A stretch of DNA of 64,000 nt from Nemertoderma westbladi (GCA_032718475.1 JAUCBJ010001184.1:46224-110223), one strand, 5' to 3'; counted from the stretch's first letter, positions 12,801 through 27,800 are shown. Notes: generated from the sequence alone by a model not told the origin. Numbers and translations: made by a program.

Positions 12801-15800
12801 CCCGAGTTTCGTCCCACACTCACGGGCACCCCGAGTTCCGTCCCACAATCACCCGAGTTTCGTCAGACGGTCACCTGAGTTCCGTCCCACACTCACCCGA
12901 GTTCCGTCTCACTCACACGAGTTCCATCCCACACTCACCCGAATTACGTCCCAAACTCACGGGCACCCCGAGTTCTGTCCCACACTCACGTGCACCCCGA
13001 GTTCCGTCCCACACTGACGGGCACCCGAGTTCCGTCCCACACTCACGGGCACCCCGAGTTCCGTCCCACACTCACGGGCACCCAAGTTCCGCCCCACACT
13101 CACGGGCACCCCGAGTTCCGTCCCACACTCACGGGCACTCGAGTTCCGTCCCACACTCACCCGAGTTTCGTCCCACACTCACACGAGTTCCATCCCACAC
13201 TCACCCGAGTTCTGTCCCACACTCACGGGCACCCCGAGTTCCGTCCCACACTCCCGGGCACCCGAGTTCCGTCCCACACTCACGGGCACCCGAGTTTCGT
13301 CCCACACTCACGGGCACCCCGAGTTCCGTCCCACAATCACCCGAGTTTCGTCCCACACTCACGGGCACCCCGAGTTCCGTCCCACAATCACCCGAGTTTC
13401 GTCCCACACTCACACGAGTTCCATCCCACACTCACCCGAGTTCTGTCCCACACTCACGGGCACCCCGAGTTCCGTCCCACACTCACGGGCACCCGAGCTT
13501 CGTCCCACACTCACGGGCACACCGAGTTCCGTCCCACACTCACGGGCACCCGAGTTCCGTCCCACAATCACCCGAGTTCCGTCCCAAACTCAACCGAGTT
13601 CCGTCTGACACTCACACTCATCCGATATCCGTCTGACACTCACACTCACCCGAGTTCCGTCTGACACTCACACTCACCCGAGTTCCGCCCCACACTCACC
13701 CGCGTTCCGTCTGACACTCACACTCACCCGAGTTCCGTTCCACACTCACCCGAGTTCCGTCTGACACTCACACTCACCCGAGTTCCGTCTCACACTCACC
13801 TGAGCTAACTAACTGGAATCCACCTGCTGTTCCACCAGGAACCATCATAACGATGGGTGCAGCGGGGTTCCCTCCACTAGTACCGCCACCCACATTGGGA
13901 ATAGTTATAAACTGCGATGTTCCGGGTATCTGGAAGGTCTGACCGGCAGACCCAGTACCGGCAACTTGGATCGCCTGTGGAGAAGGGAGGGTAAAACAGA
14001 ATGATTAAAGAGTTGTAATGCGTGTAGCGATATGGTTGGGTACCACAACCTCCACCCCACCCGACGAGGTTTGCACCACACCCAATAGTAGGTTACCAAT
14101 CAACCAACATACTATACAGTACCTGATGTGGTACTGTAGTTAACTGTTGGAGTTGCTGCTGTGCTTGCTGGGCTTGGGGTTGAATGATCTGGATCTGTCC
14201 ATCCTGCGTCTGTAGAATGTGTTGAGCCGCAGTCTGAATAATCTGGGCACCTGGATAATATCAATATTATAATCTCATTAATTATTATACAATAAATAAT
14301 CGGAGAATGTAACGAATTCTGGTATTGCAGTTGTGTAATTACTGAAATATGTGGCCGACCACGTATCAGATAAAGTTGAGGCCATTTTATAAAGGACACA
14401 CGTCACCAAGTGGAAGTATAAAATGGACCTTCATTGCTATTGGCGTGCGATTAATATGTTACAGGGGCAAAAGTCACATCAAAGCAAATACTTGATCTTA
14501 TCTTGAAATGGCGTGAGGAGGAAGGGCCAGTGCGGAGAAGGTGAGTTGGCCAACCGGTGTGTTTGTGTAAGCGACTAACACAGACGACCTCATTACATTA
14601 TATTACATCTAAATGAATAATTATAGCCCTTAATTGAGATAGGATAATCTATATTACTGAGAAAATAGTAATAATAGCTAAAATTAGAGCAAGATAATCA
14701 GCCAGCCATATGAAATACAGAACGGAATGTAATATCGGGCAAGCTATTTATTGCACACCCAGTATAGAGCACAACTAACACCATACTGTAGCAAAACGAA
14801 CACCATACTGTAGCAAAACGAACACCATACTGTAGCAAAACGAACACCATACTGTAGCAAAACGAACACCATACTGTAGCAAAACGAACACCATACTGTA
14901 GCAAAACGAACACCATACTGTAGCAAAACGAACACCATACTGTAGCAAAACGAACACCATACTGTAGCAAAACGAACACCATACTGTAGCAAAACGAACA
15001 CCATACTGTAGCAAAACGAACACCATACTGTAGCAAAACGAACACCATACTGTAGCAAAACTAACAACACCATACTGTAGCAAAACGAACACCATACTGT
15101 AGCAAAACGAACACCATACTGTAGCAAAACTGAACACCATACTGTAGCAAAACGAACAACACCATACTGTAGCAAAACGAACACCATACTGTAGCAAAAC
15201 GAACACCATACTGTAGCAAAACGAACACCATACTGTAGCAAAACGAACACCATACTGAAGCAAAACTAACAACACCATACTGTAGCAAAACGAACACCAT
15301 ACTGTAGCAAAACTAACACCATACTGTAGCAAAACTAACACCATACTGTAGCAAAACTAACACCATACTGTAGCAAAACTAACACCATACTGTAGCAAAA
15401 CGAACAACACCTTACTGTAGCAAAACTAACACCATACTGTAGCAAAACGCAACACCATACTGTAGCAAAACGAACAACACCATACTGTAGCAAAACGAAC
15501 ACCATACTGTAGCAAAACGAACAACACCATACTGTAGCAAAACGAACACCATACTGTAGCAAAACGAACACCATACTAGGCAAAACTAACACCATACTGT
15601 AGCAAAACTAACACCATACTGTAGCAAAACGAACAACACCACACTGTAGCAAAACTAACACCATACTGTAGCAAAACGAACACCATACTGTAGCAAAACG
15701 CAACACCATACTGTAGCAAAACTAACACCATACTGTAGCAAAACGAACACCATACTGTAGCAAAACGAACACCATACTGTAGCAAAACGAACACCATACT

Positions 15801-18800
15801 GTAGCAAAACGAACACCATACTGTAGCAAAACGAACACCATACTGTAGCAAAACGAACACCATACTGTAGCAAAACGAACACCATACTGTAGCAAAACTA
15901 ACACCATACTGTAGCAAAACTAACACCATACTGTAGCAAAACGAACACCATACTGTAGCAAAACTAACACCATACTGTAGCAAAACGAACACCATACTGT
16001 AGCAAAACGAACACCATACTGTAGCAAAACGAACACCATACTGTAGCAAAACGAACAACACCATACTGTAGCAAAACGAACACCATACTGTAGCAAAACG
16101 AACACCATACTGTAGCAAAATAACACCATTCTGTAGCAAAACGAACACCATACTGTAGAAAAACGAACAACACCATACTGTAGCAAAACGAACACCATAC
16201 TGTAGCAAAACGAACATCATACTGTAGCAAAACGAACACCATTCTGTAGCAAAACGAACACCATACTGTAGCAAAAATAACACCATACTGTAGCAAAACT
16301 AACACCATACTGTAGCAAAACGAACACCATACTGTAGCAAAACGAACAACACCATACTGTAGCAAAACGAACACCATACTGTAGCAAAAATAACACCATA
16401 CTGTAGCAAAAATAACACCATACTGTAGCAAAACTAACACCATACTGTAGCAAAACGAACACCATACTGTAGCAAAACGAACAACACCATACTGTAGCAA
16501 AACGAACACCATACTGTAGCAAAATAACACCATTCTGTAGCAAAACGAACACCATACTGTAGCAAAACGAACAACACCATACTGTAGCAAAACGAACACC
16601 ATACTGTAGCAAAAATAACACCATACTGTAGCAAAACTAACACCATACTGTAGCAAAACGAACACCATACTGTAGCAAAACTAACACCATACTGTAGCAA
16701 AACGAACACCATACTGTAGCAAAACGAACAACACCATACTGTAGCAAAACGAACACCATACTGTAGCAAAAATAACACCATACTGTAGCAAAACTAACAC
16801 CATACTGTAGCAAAACGAACACCATACTGTAGCAAAACTAACACCATACTGTAGCAAAACGAACACCATTCTGTAGCAAAACGAACACCATACTGTAGCA
16901 AAACAAACACCATACTGTAGCAAAACTAACAACACCATACTGTAGCAAAACGAACACCATACTGTAGCAAAACGAACACCATACTGTAGCAAAACGAACA
17001 CCATACTGTAGCAAAACGAACACCATACTGTAGCAAAACGAACACCATACTGTAGCAAAATAACACCATTCTGTAGCAAAACGAACACCATACTGTAGCA
17101 AAACGAACAACACCATACTGTAGCAAAACGAACACCATACTGTAGCAAAACGAACATCATACTGTAGCAAAACGAACACCATTCTGTAGCAAAACGAACA
17201 CCATACTGTAGCAAAAATAACACCATACTGTAGCAAAACTAACACCATACTGTAGCAAAACGAACACCATACTGTAGCAAAACGAACAACACCATACTGT
17301 AGCAAAACGAACACCATACTGTAGCAAAAATAACACCATACTGTAGCAAAAATAACACCACACTGTAGCAAAACTAACACCATACTGTAGCAAAACAAAC
17401 ACCATACTGTAGCAAAACGAACAACACCATACTGTAGCAAAACGAACACCATACTGTAGCAAAACGAACATCATACTGTAGCAAAACGAACACCATTCTG
17501 TAGCAAAACGAACACCATACTGTAGCAAAAATAACACCATACTGGTTTGTAACTCAACTCACCAAGATTAAGGTTGGATTGGGTGGTTTGTAACTCAACT
17601 CACCAAGATTAAGGTTGGATTGGGTGGTTTGTAACTCAACTCACCAAGATTAAGGTTGGATTGGGTGGTTTGTAACTCAACTCACCAAGATTAAGATTGG
17701 ATTGGGTGGTTTGTAACTCAACTCACCAAGATTAAGATTGGATTGGGTGGTTTGTAACTCAACTCACCAAGATTAAGGTTGGATTGGGTGGTTTGTAACT
17801 CAACTCACCAAGATTAAGATTGGATTGGGTGGTTTGAACTGGTTGCTGAGCAATCATGGAACCGGCAGACACTGCACCTCCAATTGGGGTCATATTTGGA
17901 ACAGCTGCAAGGATAAAATAATTTGGAACAGCTGAAGGTATGAAATAAAGTTATTTGGAAGAGCTGAAAGGATGACATAAAGTCATTTGGAAGAGCTGAA
18001 AGGATGAAATAAAGATTATTTGGAACAGCTGAAAGGATGAAATGAAGTTATTAGGAACAGCTGAAAGGATGAAATAAAGTTATTTGTAACAGCTGAAAGA
18101 ATGAAATAAAGATATTTGGAACAGCTGAAAGGATGAAATAACGTTATTTGGAAGAGCTGAAAGGATGAAATAAAGTTATTTGGAAGAGCTGAAAGGAAGA
18201 AAATAATTTGGAACAGCTGAATGGATGAAATAAAGTTATTTGGAAGAGCTGAAAGGAAGAAAATAATTTGGAACAGCTGAAGGGATGAAATAAAGTTATT
18301 TGGAAGAGCTGAAAGGAAGAAAATAATTTGGAACAGCTGAAGGGATGAAATAAAGTTATTTGGAAGAGCTGAAACGAAGAAAATAATTTGGAACAGCTGA
18401 AGGGATGAAATAAAGTTATTTGGAAGAGCTGAAAGGATGAAATAAAATTATTTGGAAGAGCTGAAAGACTGAAATAAAGTCATTTGGATGAACTAAAAGG
18501 ATGAAATAAAGATTATTTGGAACAGCTGAAAGGATGAAATAAAGTTATTTGGAAGAGCTGAAAGGATGAAATAAAGTTATTTGGAAGAACTAAAAGGATG
18601 AAATAAAGTTATTTGGAACAGCTGAACGGATGAAATAAAGTTATTTCGAACAGCGGAAAGGATGAAATAAAGTCATTTGGAAGAGCTAAAAGGATGAAAT
18701 AAAGTTATTTGGAACAGCTGCAAGGATGAAATCAAGTTATTTGGAATAGCTGAAAGGATATAATAAAGTTTTGGAACAGCTGATAGGATGAAATAAAGTT

Positions 18801-21800
18801 ATTTGGAAGAGCTGAAAGGATGAAATTAAGATATTAGGAACAGCAGAAAGGATGAAATAAAGTTATTTGGAACAGCTGAAAGGATGAAATAAAGTTATTT
18901 GGAAGAACTAAAAGGATGAAATAAAGTTATTTGGAATAGCTGAACGAATGAAATAAAGTTATTTGGAATAGCTGAAAGGATATAATAAAGTTTTGGAACA
19001 GCTGATAGGATGAAATAAAGTTATTTGGAAGAGCTGAAAGGATGAAATGAAGTTATTTGGAACAGCTGAAAGGATGAAATAAAGTTATTTGGAAGAACTA
19101 AAAGGATGAAATAAAGTTATTTGGAACAGCTGAACGGATGAAATAAAGTTATTTCGAACAGAGGAAAGGATGAAATAAAGTCATTTGGAAGAGCTAAAAG
19201 GATGAAATAAAGTTATTTGGAACAGCTACAAGGATAAAATCAAGTTATTTGGAACAGCTGATAGGATGAAATAAAGTTATTTGGAAGAGCTGAAAGGATG
19301 AAATTAAGATATTAGGGACAGCTGAAAGGATGAAATAAAGTTATTTGGAACAGCTGAAAGGATGAAATAAAGTTATTTGGAAGAACTAAAAGGATGAAAT
19401 AAAGTTATTTGGAACAGCTGAACGGATGAAATAAAGTTATTTCGAACAAGTTATTTAGAAGAACTAAAAGGATGAAATTAAGTTATTTGAAACAGCTGAA
19501 GGGATGAAACTAAGATTATTTGGAACAGCTGAAAGGAAGAAATAAAGTTATTTGGAACAGCTGAAGGGATGAAATAAAGTTATTTGGAAAAGCTGAAAGG
19601 ATGAAATAAAATTATTTGGAAGAGCTGAAAGGAAGAAATAAAGTTATTTGGAACAGCTGAAAGGATGAAATAAAGTTATTTAGAAGAACTAAAAGGATGA
19701 AATTAAGTTATTTGGAACAGCTGAAGGGATGAAACTAAGATTATTTGGAACAGCTGAAAGGAAGAAATCAAGTTATTTGGAACAGCTGAAGGGATAAAAT
19801 AAAGTTATTTGGAAAAGCTGAAAGGATGAAATAAAATTATTTGGAAGAGCTGAAAGGAAGAAATAAAGTTATTTGGAACAGCTGAAAGGATGAAATAAAG
19901 TTATTTGGAAAAGCTGAAAGGATGAAATAAAATTATTTGGAAGAGCTGAAAGGAAGAAATAAAGTTATTTGGAACAGCTGAAAGGATGAAATAAAGTTAT
20001 TTAGAAGAACTAAAAGGATGAAATTAAGTTATTTGGAACAGCTGAAGGGATGAAACTAAGATTATTTGGAACAGCTGAAAGGAAGAAATAAAGTTATTTG
20101 GAACAGCTGAAGGGATGAAATAAAGTTATTTGGTGGAAAAGCTGAAAGGTTGAAATAAAATTATTTGGAAGAGCTGAAAGGAAGAAATAAAGTTATTTGG
20201 AACAGCTGAAAGGATGAAATAAAGTTATTTGGAAAAGCTGAAAGGATGAAATAAAGTTATTTGGAAGAGCTGAAAGGAAGAAATAAAGTTATTTGGAAGA
20301 ACTAAAAGGATGAAATTAAGTTATTTGGAACAGCTGAAGGGATGAAACTAAGATTATTTGGAACAGCTGAAACGAAGAAATCAAGTTATTTGGAACAGCA
20401 GAAGGGATGAAATAAAGTTATTTGGAAAAGCTGAAAGGAAGAAATAAAGTTATTTGGAACAGCTGAAGGGATGAAATAAAGTTATTTGGTGGAAAAGCTG
20501 AAAGGTTGAAATAAAATTATTTGGAAGAGCTGAAAGGAAGAAATAAAGTTATTTGGAACAGCTGAAAGGATGAAATAAAGTTATTTGGAAAAGCTGAAAG
20601 GATGAAATAAAGTTATTTGGAAGAGCTGAAAGGAAGAAATAAAGTTATTTGGAACAGCTGAAAGGATGAAATAAAGTTATTTAGAAGAACTAAAAGGATG
20701 AAATTAAGTTATTTGGAACAGCTGAAGGGATGAAACTAAGATTATTTGGAACAGCTGAAACGAAGAAATCAAGTTATTTGGAACAGCTGAAGGGATGAAA
20801 TAAAGTTATTTGGAAAAGCTGAAAGGATGAAATAAAGATATTTGGAACAGCTGAAACGAAGAAATCAAGTTATTTGGAACAGCTGAAGGGATGAAATAAA
20901 GTTATTTGGAAAAGCTGAAAGGATGAAATAAAGTTATTTGGAAGAGCTGAAAGGAAGAAATAAAGTTATTTGGAACAGCTGAAGGGATGAAATAAAGTTA
21001 TTTAGAAGAACTAAAAGGATGAAATTAAGTTATTTGGAACAGCTGAAGGGATGAAACTAAGATTATTTGGAACAGCTGAAACGAAGAAATCAAGTTATTT
21101 GGAACAGCTGAAGGGATGAAATAAAGTTATTTGGAAAAGCTGAAAGGAAGAAATAAAGTTATTTGGAACAGCTGAAGGGATGAAATAAAGTTATTTGGTG
21201 GAAAAGCTGAAAGGTTGAAATAAAATTATTTGGAAGAGCTGAAAGGAAGAAATAAAGTTATTTGGAACAGCTGAAAGGATGAAATAAAGTTATTTGGAAA
21301 AGCTGAAAGGATGAAATAAAGTTATTTGGAAGAGCTGAAAGGAAGAAATAAAGTTATTTGGAACAGCTGAAAGGATGAAATAAAGTTATTTGGAAAAGCT
21401 GAAAGGATGAAATAAAGTTATTTGGAAGAGCTGAAAGGAAGAAATAAAGTTATTTGGAACAGCTGAAAGGATGAAATAAAGTTATTTAGAAGAACTAAAA
21501 GGATGAAATTAAGTTATTTGGAACAGCTGAAGGGATGAAACTAAGATTATTTGGAACAGCTGAAACGAAGAAATCAAGTTATTTGGAACAGCTGAAGGGA
21601 TGAAATAAAGTTATTTGGAAAAGCTGAAAGGATGAAATAAAGATATTTGGAACAGCTGAAACGAAGAAATCAAGTTATTTGGAACAGCTGAAGGGATGAA
21701 ATAAAGTTATTTGGAAAAGCTGAAAGGATGAAATAAAGTTATTTGGAAGAGCTGAAAGGAAGAAATAAAGTTATTTGGAACAGCTGAAGGGATGAAATAA

Positions 21801-24800
21801 AGTTATTTAGAAGAACTAAAAGGATGAAATTAAGTTATTTGGAACAGCTGAAGGGATGAAACTAAGATTATTTGGAACAGCTGAAACGAAGAAATCAAGT
21901 TATTTGGAACAGCTGAAGGGATGAAATAAAGTTATTTGGAAAAGCTGAAAGGAAGAAATAAAGTTATTTGGAACAGCTGAAGGGATGAAATAAAGTTATT
22001 TGGTGGAAAAGCTGAAAGGTTGAAATAAAATTATTTGGAAGAGCTGAAAGGAAGAAATAAAGTTATTTGGAACAGCTGAAAGGATGAAATAAAGTTATTT
22101 GGAAAAGCTGAAAGGATGAAATAAAGTTATTTGGAAGAGCTGAAAGGAAGAAATAAAGTTATTTGGAACAGCTGAAAGGATGAAATAAAGTTATTTAGAA
22201 GAACTAAAAGGATGAAATTAAGTTATTTGGAACAGCTGAAGGGATGAAACTAAGATTATTTGGAACAGCTGAAACGAAGAAATCAAGTTATTTGGAACAG
22301 CTGAAGGGATGAAATAAAGTTATTTGGAAAAGCTGAAAGGATGAAATAAAGTTATTTGGAAGAGCTGAAAGGAAGAAATAAAGTTATTTGGAACAGCTGA
22401 AGGGATGAAATAAAGTTATTTGGAAAAGCTGAAAGGATGAAATAAAATTATTTGGAAGAGCTGAAAGGAAGAAATAAAGTTATTTGGAACAGCTGAAAGG
22501 ATGAAATAAAGTTATTTAGAAGAACTAAAAGGATGAAATTAAGTTATTTGGAACAGCTGAAGGGATGAAATAAAGTTATTTGGAAAAGCTGAAAGGATGA
22601 AATAAAGTTATTTGGAAGAGCTGAAAGGAAGAAATAAAGTTATTTGGAACAGCTGAAGGGATGAAATAAAGTTATTTGGAAAAGCTGAAAGGATGAAATA
22701 AAATTATTTGGAAGAGCTGAAAGGAAGAAATAAAGTTATTTGGAACAGCTGAAAGGATGAAATAAAGTTATTTAGAAGAACTAAAAGGAAGAAATAAAGT
22801 TATTTGGAACAGCTGAAGGGATGAAATAAAGTTATTTGGAAAAGCTGAAAGGATGAAATAAAATTATTTGGAAGAGCTGAAAGGAAGAAATAAAGTTATT
22901 TGGAACAGCTGAAAGGAAGAAATCAAGTTATTTGGAACAGCTGAAGGGATAAAATAAAGTTATTTGGAAAAGCTGAAAGGATGAAATAAAATTATTTGGA
23001 AGAGCTGAAAGGAAGAAATAAAGTTATTTGGAACAGCTGAAAGGATGAAATAAAGTTATTTGGAAAAGCTGAAAGGATGAAATAAAATTATTTGGAAGAG
23101 CTGAAAGGAAGAAATAAAGTTATTTGGAACAGCTGAAAGGATGAAATCAAGTTATTTAGAAGAACTAAAAGGAAGAAATCAAGTTATTTGGAACAGCTGA
23201 AGGGATAAAATAAAGTTATTTGGAAAAGCTGAAAGGATGAAATAAAATTATTTGGAAGAGCTGAAAGGAAGAAATAAAGTTATTTGGAACAGCTGAAGGG
23301 ATGAAATAAAGTTATTTGGTGGAAAAGCTGAAAGGATGAAATAAAATTATTTGGAAGAGCTGAAAGGAAGAAATAAAGTTATTTGGAACAGCTGAAAGGA
23401 TGAAATAAAGTTATTTAGAAGAACTAAAAGGATGAAATTAAGTTATTTGGAACAGCTGAAGGGATGAAACTAAGATTATTTGGAACAGCTGAAACGAAGA
23501 AATCAAGTTATTTGGAACAGCTGAAGGGATGAAATAAAGTTATTTGGAAGAGCTGAAAGGAAGAAATAAAGTTATTTGCAACAGCTGAAAGGATGAAATA
23601 AAGTTATTTGGAAGAGTTGAAAAGGATGAAATAAAGTCATTTGGATGAACTAAAAGGATGAAATAAAGTTATTTAGAAGAACTAAAAGGATGAAATGAAG
23701 TTATTTGGAAGAGTTGAAAAGGATGAAATAAAGTCATTTGGATGAACTAAAAGGATGAAATAAAGTTATTTAGAAGAACTAAAAGGATGAAATAAAGTTA
23801 TTTGGAACAGCTGAAAGGTGAAATAAAGTTATTTGGAATTAATAGCTGAAAAGATATATAATAAAGTTTTGGAACAGCTGATAGGATGAAATAAAGTTAT
23901 TTGGAAGAGCTGAAAGGATGAAATGAAGTTATTAGGAACAGCTGAAAGGAAGAAATAAAGTTATTTGGAACAGCTGAAAGAATGAAATAAAGATATTTGG
24001 AACAGCTGAAAAGATGAAATAAAATTATTTGCTTCAGTTGAAAGGATGAGATAAAGTGTATTGGAACAGCTGAAAGAAAGAAAAAAAGTTATTTGGAAGA
24101 GTTGAAAGGATGAAATAAGGTTATTTGGAAGAGCTGAAAGGAAATAATAAAGTTTTGGAACAGCTGAAGGGATGAAATAAAGTTATTTGGAAGAGCTAAA
24201 GGGATGTAATAAAGTTATTTGTGACAGCTGAAAAGATGAAATAAAGTTATTTGGAAGAGCTGAAAGGATGAAATAAAGTTATTTCGAACAGCAGAAAGGA
24301 TTAAATAAAGTCATTTGGAAGAGTTAAAATGATGAAATAAAGCTATTTGGAACAGCTGAAAGGAAATAATAAAGTTTTGGAACAGCTGAATGGATGAAAT
24401 GCAGTTATTTGGAAGAGCTGAAAGGATGAAATGAAGTTATTAGGAACATCTGAAAGGATGAAATAACGATATTTTGAACAGCTGAAAGGATGAAATAAAA
24501 TTATTTGCATCAGTTGACAGGATGAGATAAAGTGTATTGGAACAGCTGAAGGGATGAAACAAAGATTTATTTGGAACAGCTGAAAGAATGAAATAAAGAT
24601 ATTTGGAACAGCTGAAAGGATGAAATAAAGTTATTTGGAATAGCTGAAAGGAAATAATAAAGCTTTGGAACAGCTGATAGGATGAAATACAGTTATTTGG
24701 AAGAGCTGATAGGATGAAATTAAATTATTAGGAACAGCTGAAAGGATGAAGTGAAGTTATTTGGAATAGCTGAAAGGAAATAATAAAGCTTTGGAACAGC

Positions 24801-27800
24801 TGATAGGATGAAATACAGTTATTTGGAAGAGCTGAAAGGATGAAATGAAGTTATTAGGAACAGCGGAAAGGAAGAAATAAAGTTATTTGGAACAGCCGAA
24901 AGAATGAAATAAAGATATTTGGAACAGCTGAAAGGATGAAATAAAGTTATTTGGAATAGCTGAAAGGAAATAATAAAGCTTTGGAACAGCTGATAGGATG
25001 AAATACAGTTATTTGGAAGAGCTGATAGGATGAAATGAAGTTATTAGGAACAGCTGAAAGGATGAAATAAAATTATTTGCATCAGTTGAAAGGATGATAT
25101 AAAGTGTATTGGAACAGCTGAAAGGATGAAACAAAGATTATTTGGAACAGCTGAAAGAATGAAATAAAGATATTTGGAACAGCTGAAAGGAGGAAATAAA
25201 ATTATTTGCATCAGTTGAAAGGATGATATAAAGTGTATTGGAACAGCTGAAAGGATGAAACAAAGATTATTTGGAACAGCTGAAAGAATGAAATAAAGAT
25301 ATTTGGAACAGCTGAAAGGAAGAAATAAAGTTATTTGGAAGAGTTGAAAGGATGAGATAAAGATATTTGGAAGAGCTGAAAAGGATGAAAAAAAAGTTAT
25401 TTGGAAGAGCTAAAAGGATGAAATAAAGCAATTTGGAACAGCTGAAGGGATGAAATAAAGTTATTTGGAAGAGTTGAAAGGATGATATAAAGATATTTGG
25501 AACATCTATTTAAAAGGATGAAATAAACTTATTTGGAACAGCTAAAAGGATGAAATAAAGTTATTTGGAACAGCTGAAAGGAAGAAATAAAGTTATTTGG
25601 AACAGCTGAAAGGAAGAAATGAAGTTATTTGGAAGAGCTGAAAGGATGAGATAAAGATATTTGGAAGAGGTGAAAGGATGAAATAAAGTCATTTGTAAGA
25701 GCTAAAAGGATGAAATAAAGTGATTTGGAACAGCTGAAGGGAAGAAATAAAGTTATTTGGAATAGCTGATAGGATGAAATATAGTTATTTTGAAGAGCTG
25801 AAATTAAGAAAGGCCAATAGAATTATAGGTTTAATATTATGGGTTTGTTCAGAAGTGGAAAAAATGAGAAAGCACGTCACCGGGGGTTGAACCAGCGCTA
25901 TACGTACGTTTCGGCCTAATAGGCCTCATCAGTAGCAAAATTAGAATCACCGAGTAATGAAAAGTAACTTTAAACATAAAATATTTAGAATCACAGCCTT
26001 TTTTTTAAATTAAATATTTTGCCATTTTCTTACTATGCCAGATTTTAAAACTTGGAAGGAAATAGTTATTGGTGCTAATGTAATTCATTTATTTAGAGTC
26101 ATCTTTCTTTGTCTAGTAAATACAATATAACGGATAAAGGAATATTAATCACTAACCTTGTTGGTTCTGTATTATTATTGGTTGCTGGGGGACGCCTACG
26201 CCCCCTGGTTGTACGAATTGGAACTGCTGGCCATTAGGCAGCTGAAACACCTGAGGAACGTTGCCGGCGTTCTGAACACCAGGTGTTTGACCCACAGTCT
26301 GCAGGATAAACTGCTGGCCTCCAGCCCCTAAAACGAACAATAATAATGTTTTTATTATATTCGGTGTACAAATAGTTACAATAGTAGAGTAAACAGCAAA
26401 ACATTGTCCCAGGGTTGTGTCCCCCATTGTCCCAGGCTGTGTCCCGCACTGCCCCAGGGCCAGGGCTGTTTCCAACACTGTCCTACGACCCACACTATCC
26501 CCGGGATATGTCACACATTGTCCCAGGGCTGTGTCCCACACTGCCACAGGTCTGTGTCCCACACTGTCCCAGGACTGTATCCCACACTGCCCCAGGGCTG
26601 TGTCCCACACTGTCCCAGGGCTGTGCCCCACACTGCCCCAGGGCTGTGTCCAACACTGTCCCACGACCCACACTATCCACGGGATGTGTCCCACATTGTC
26701 GCAGGGCTGTGTCCAATACTGTCCCATGACCCACACTATCCACGGGATGTGTCCCACATTGTCCCAAGGCTGTGTCCCACACTGTCCCAGGACTGTGTCC
26801 CACACTGCCCCAGGGCTGTGTCGCACACTGTCACAGTGTTGTGTCTCACACTGTCCCAGGGCTGTGCCCCAGACTGTCCCAGGGCCAGGGCTGTATCCCA
26901 CACTGTCCCAGGGCCAGGACTGTGTCCAACACTGTCCCACGACCCACACTATCCCCGGGATGTGTCCCACATTATCCCAGTGCTGTGCCCCACACTGCCC
27001 CAGGGCTGTGTCCAACACTGTCCCACGACCCACACTATCCACAGCATGTGTCCCACATGGTCCCAGGGCTGTGTCCCACACAGCCCCAGGGCCAGGGCTA
27101 CGTCTAACACTGTCCCAGGGCCAGGACTGTGTCCAACACTGTCCCACGACCCCCACTATCCCCGGGATGTGTCCCACATTATCCCAGTGATGTGCCCCAC
27201 ACAGCCCCAGGGAAGTGTCCAACACTGTCCCACGACCCACACTAACCACAACATGTGTCCCACATGGTCCCAGGGTTGTGTCCCACATTGTCCCAAGGCT
27301 GTATCCCACACTGTCCCAGGGTTGTGTCCCACATTATCCCAGTGCTGTGCCCCACACTGCCCCAGGGCTGTGTCCAAAACTGTCCCACGACCCACACTAT
27401 CCACAGCATGTGTCCCACATGGTCCCAGGGCTGTGTCCCACACAGCCCCAGGGCCAGGGCTATGTCTAACACTGTCCCAGGGCCAGGACTGTGTCCAACA
27501 CTGTCCCACGACCCACACTATCACCGGGATGTGTCCCACATTATCCCAGTGCTGTGTCCAACACTGTCCCACAACCCACACTAACCACAGCATGTGTCCC
27601 AAAGGTCCCAGGGTTGAGTCCCAAATTGTCCCAAGGCTGTATCCCACACTGTCCCAGGGTTGTGTCCCACATTATCCCAGTGCTGTGCCCCACACTGCGT
27701 CCAACACTGTCCCACGACCCACACTATCCACAGCATGTGTTTCACACAGCCCCAGGGCCAGGGCTATGTCCGACACTGTCCCAGGACCAGGGCTGTGTCC

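Noticed and set aside
10359-13664. Long plus-strand ORFs (738, 224 and 150 codons) rich in [14 protein letters not shown]
   Set aside because: They arise from the 22-bp array, lie antisense within NF-YA intron 5, and shift among frames with unit variants.
14698-17540. Series of minus-strand ORFs with FVLLQYGV repeats
   Set aside because: 22-bp repeat read in three frames; intronic; no start context or homology.
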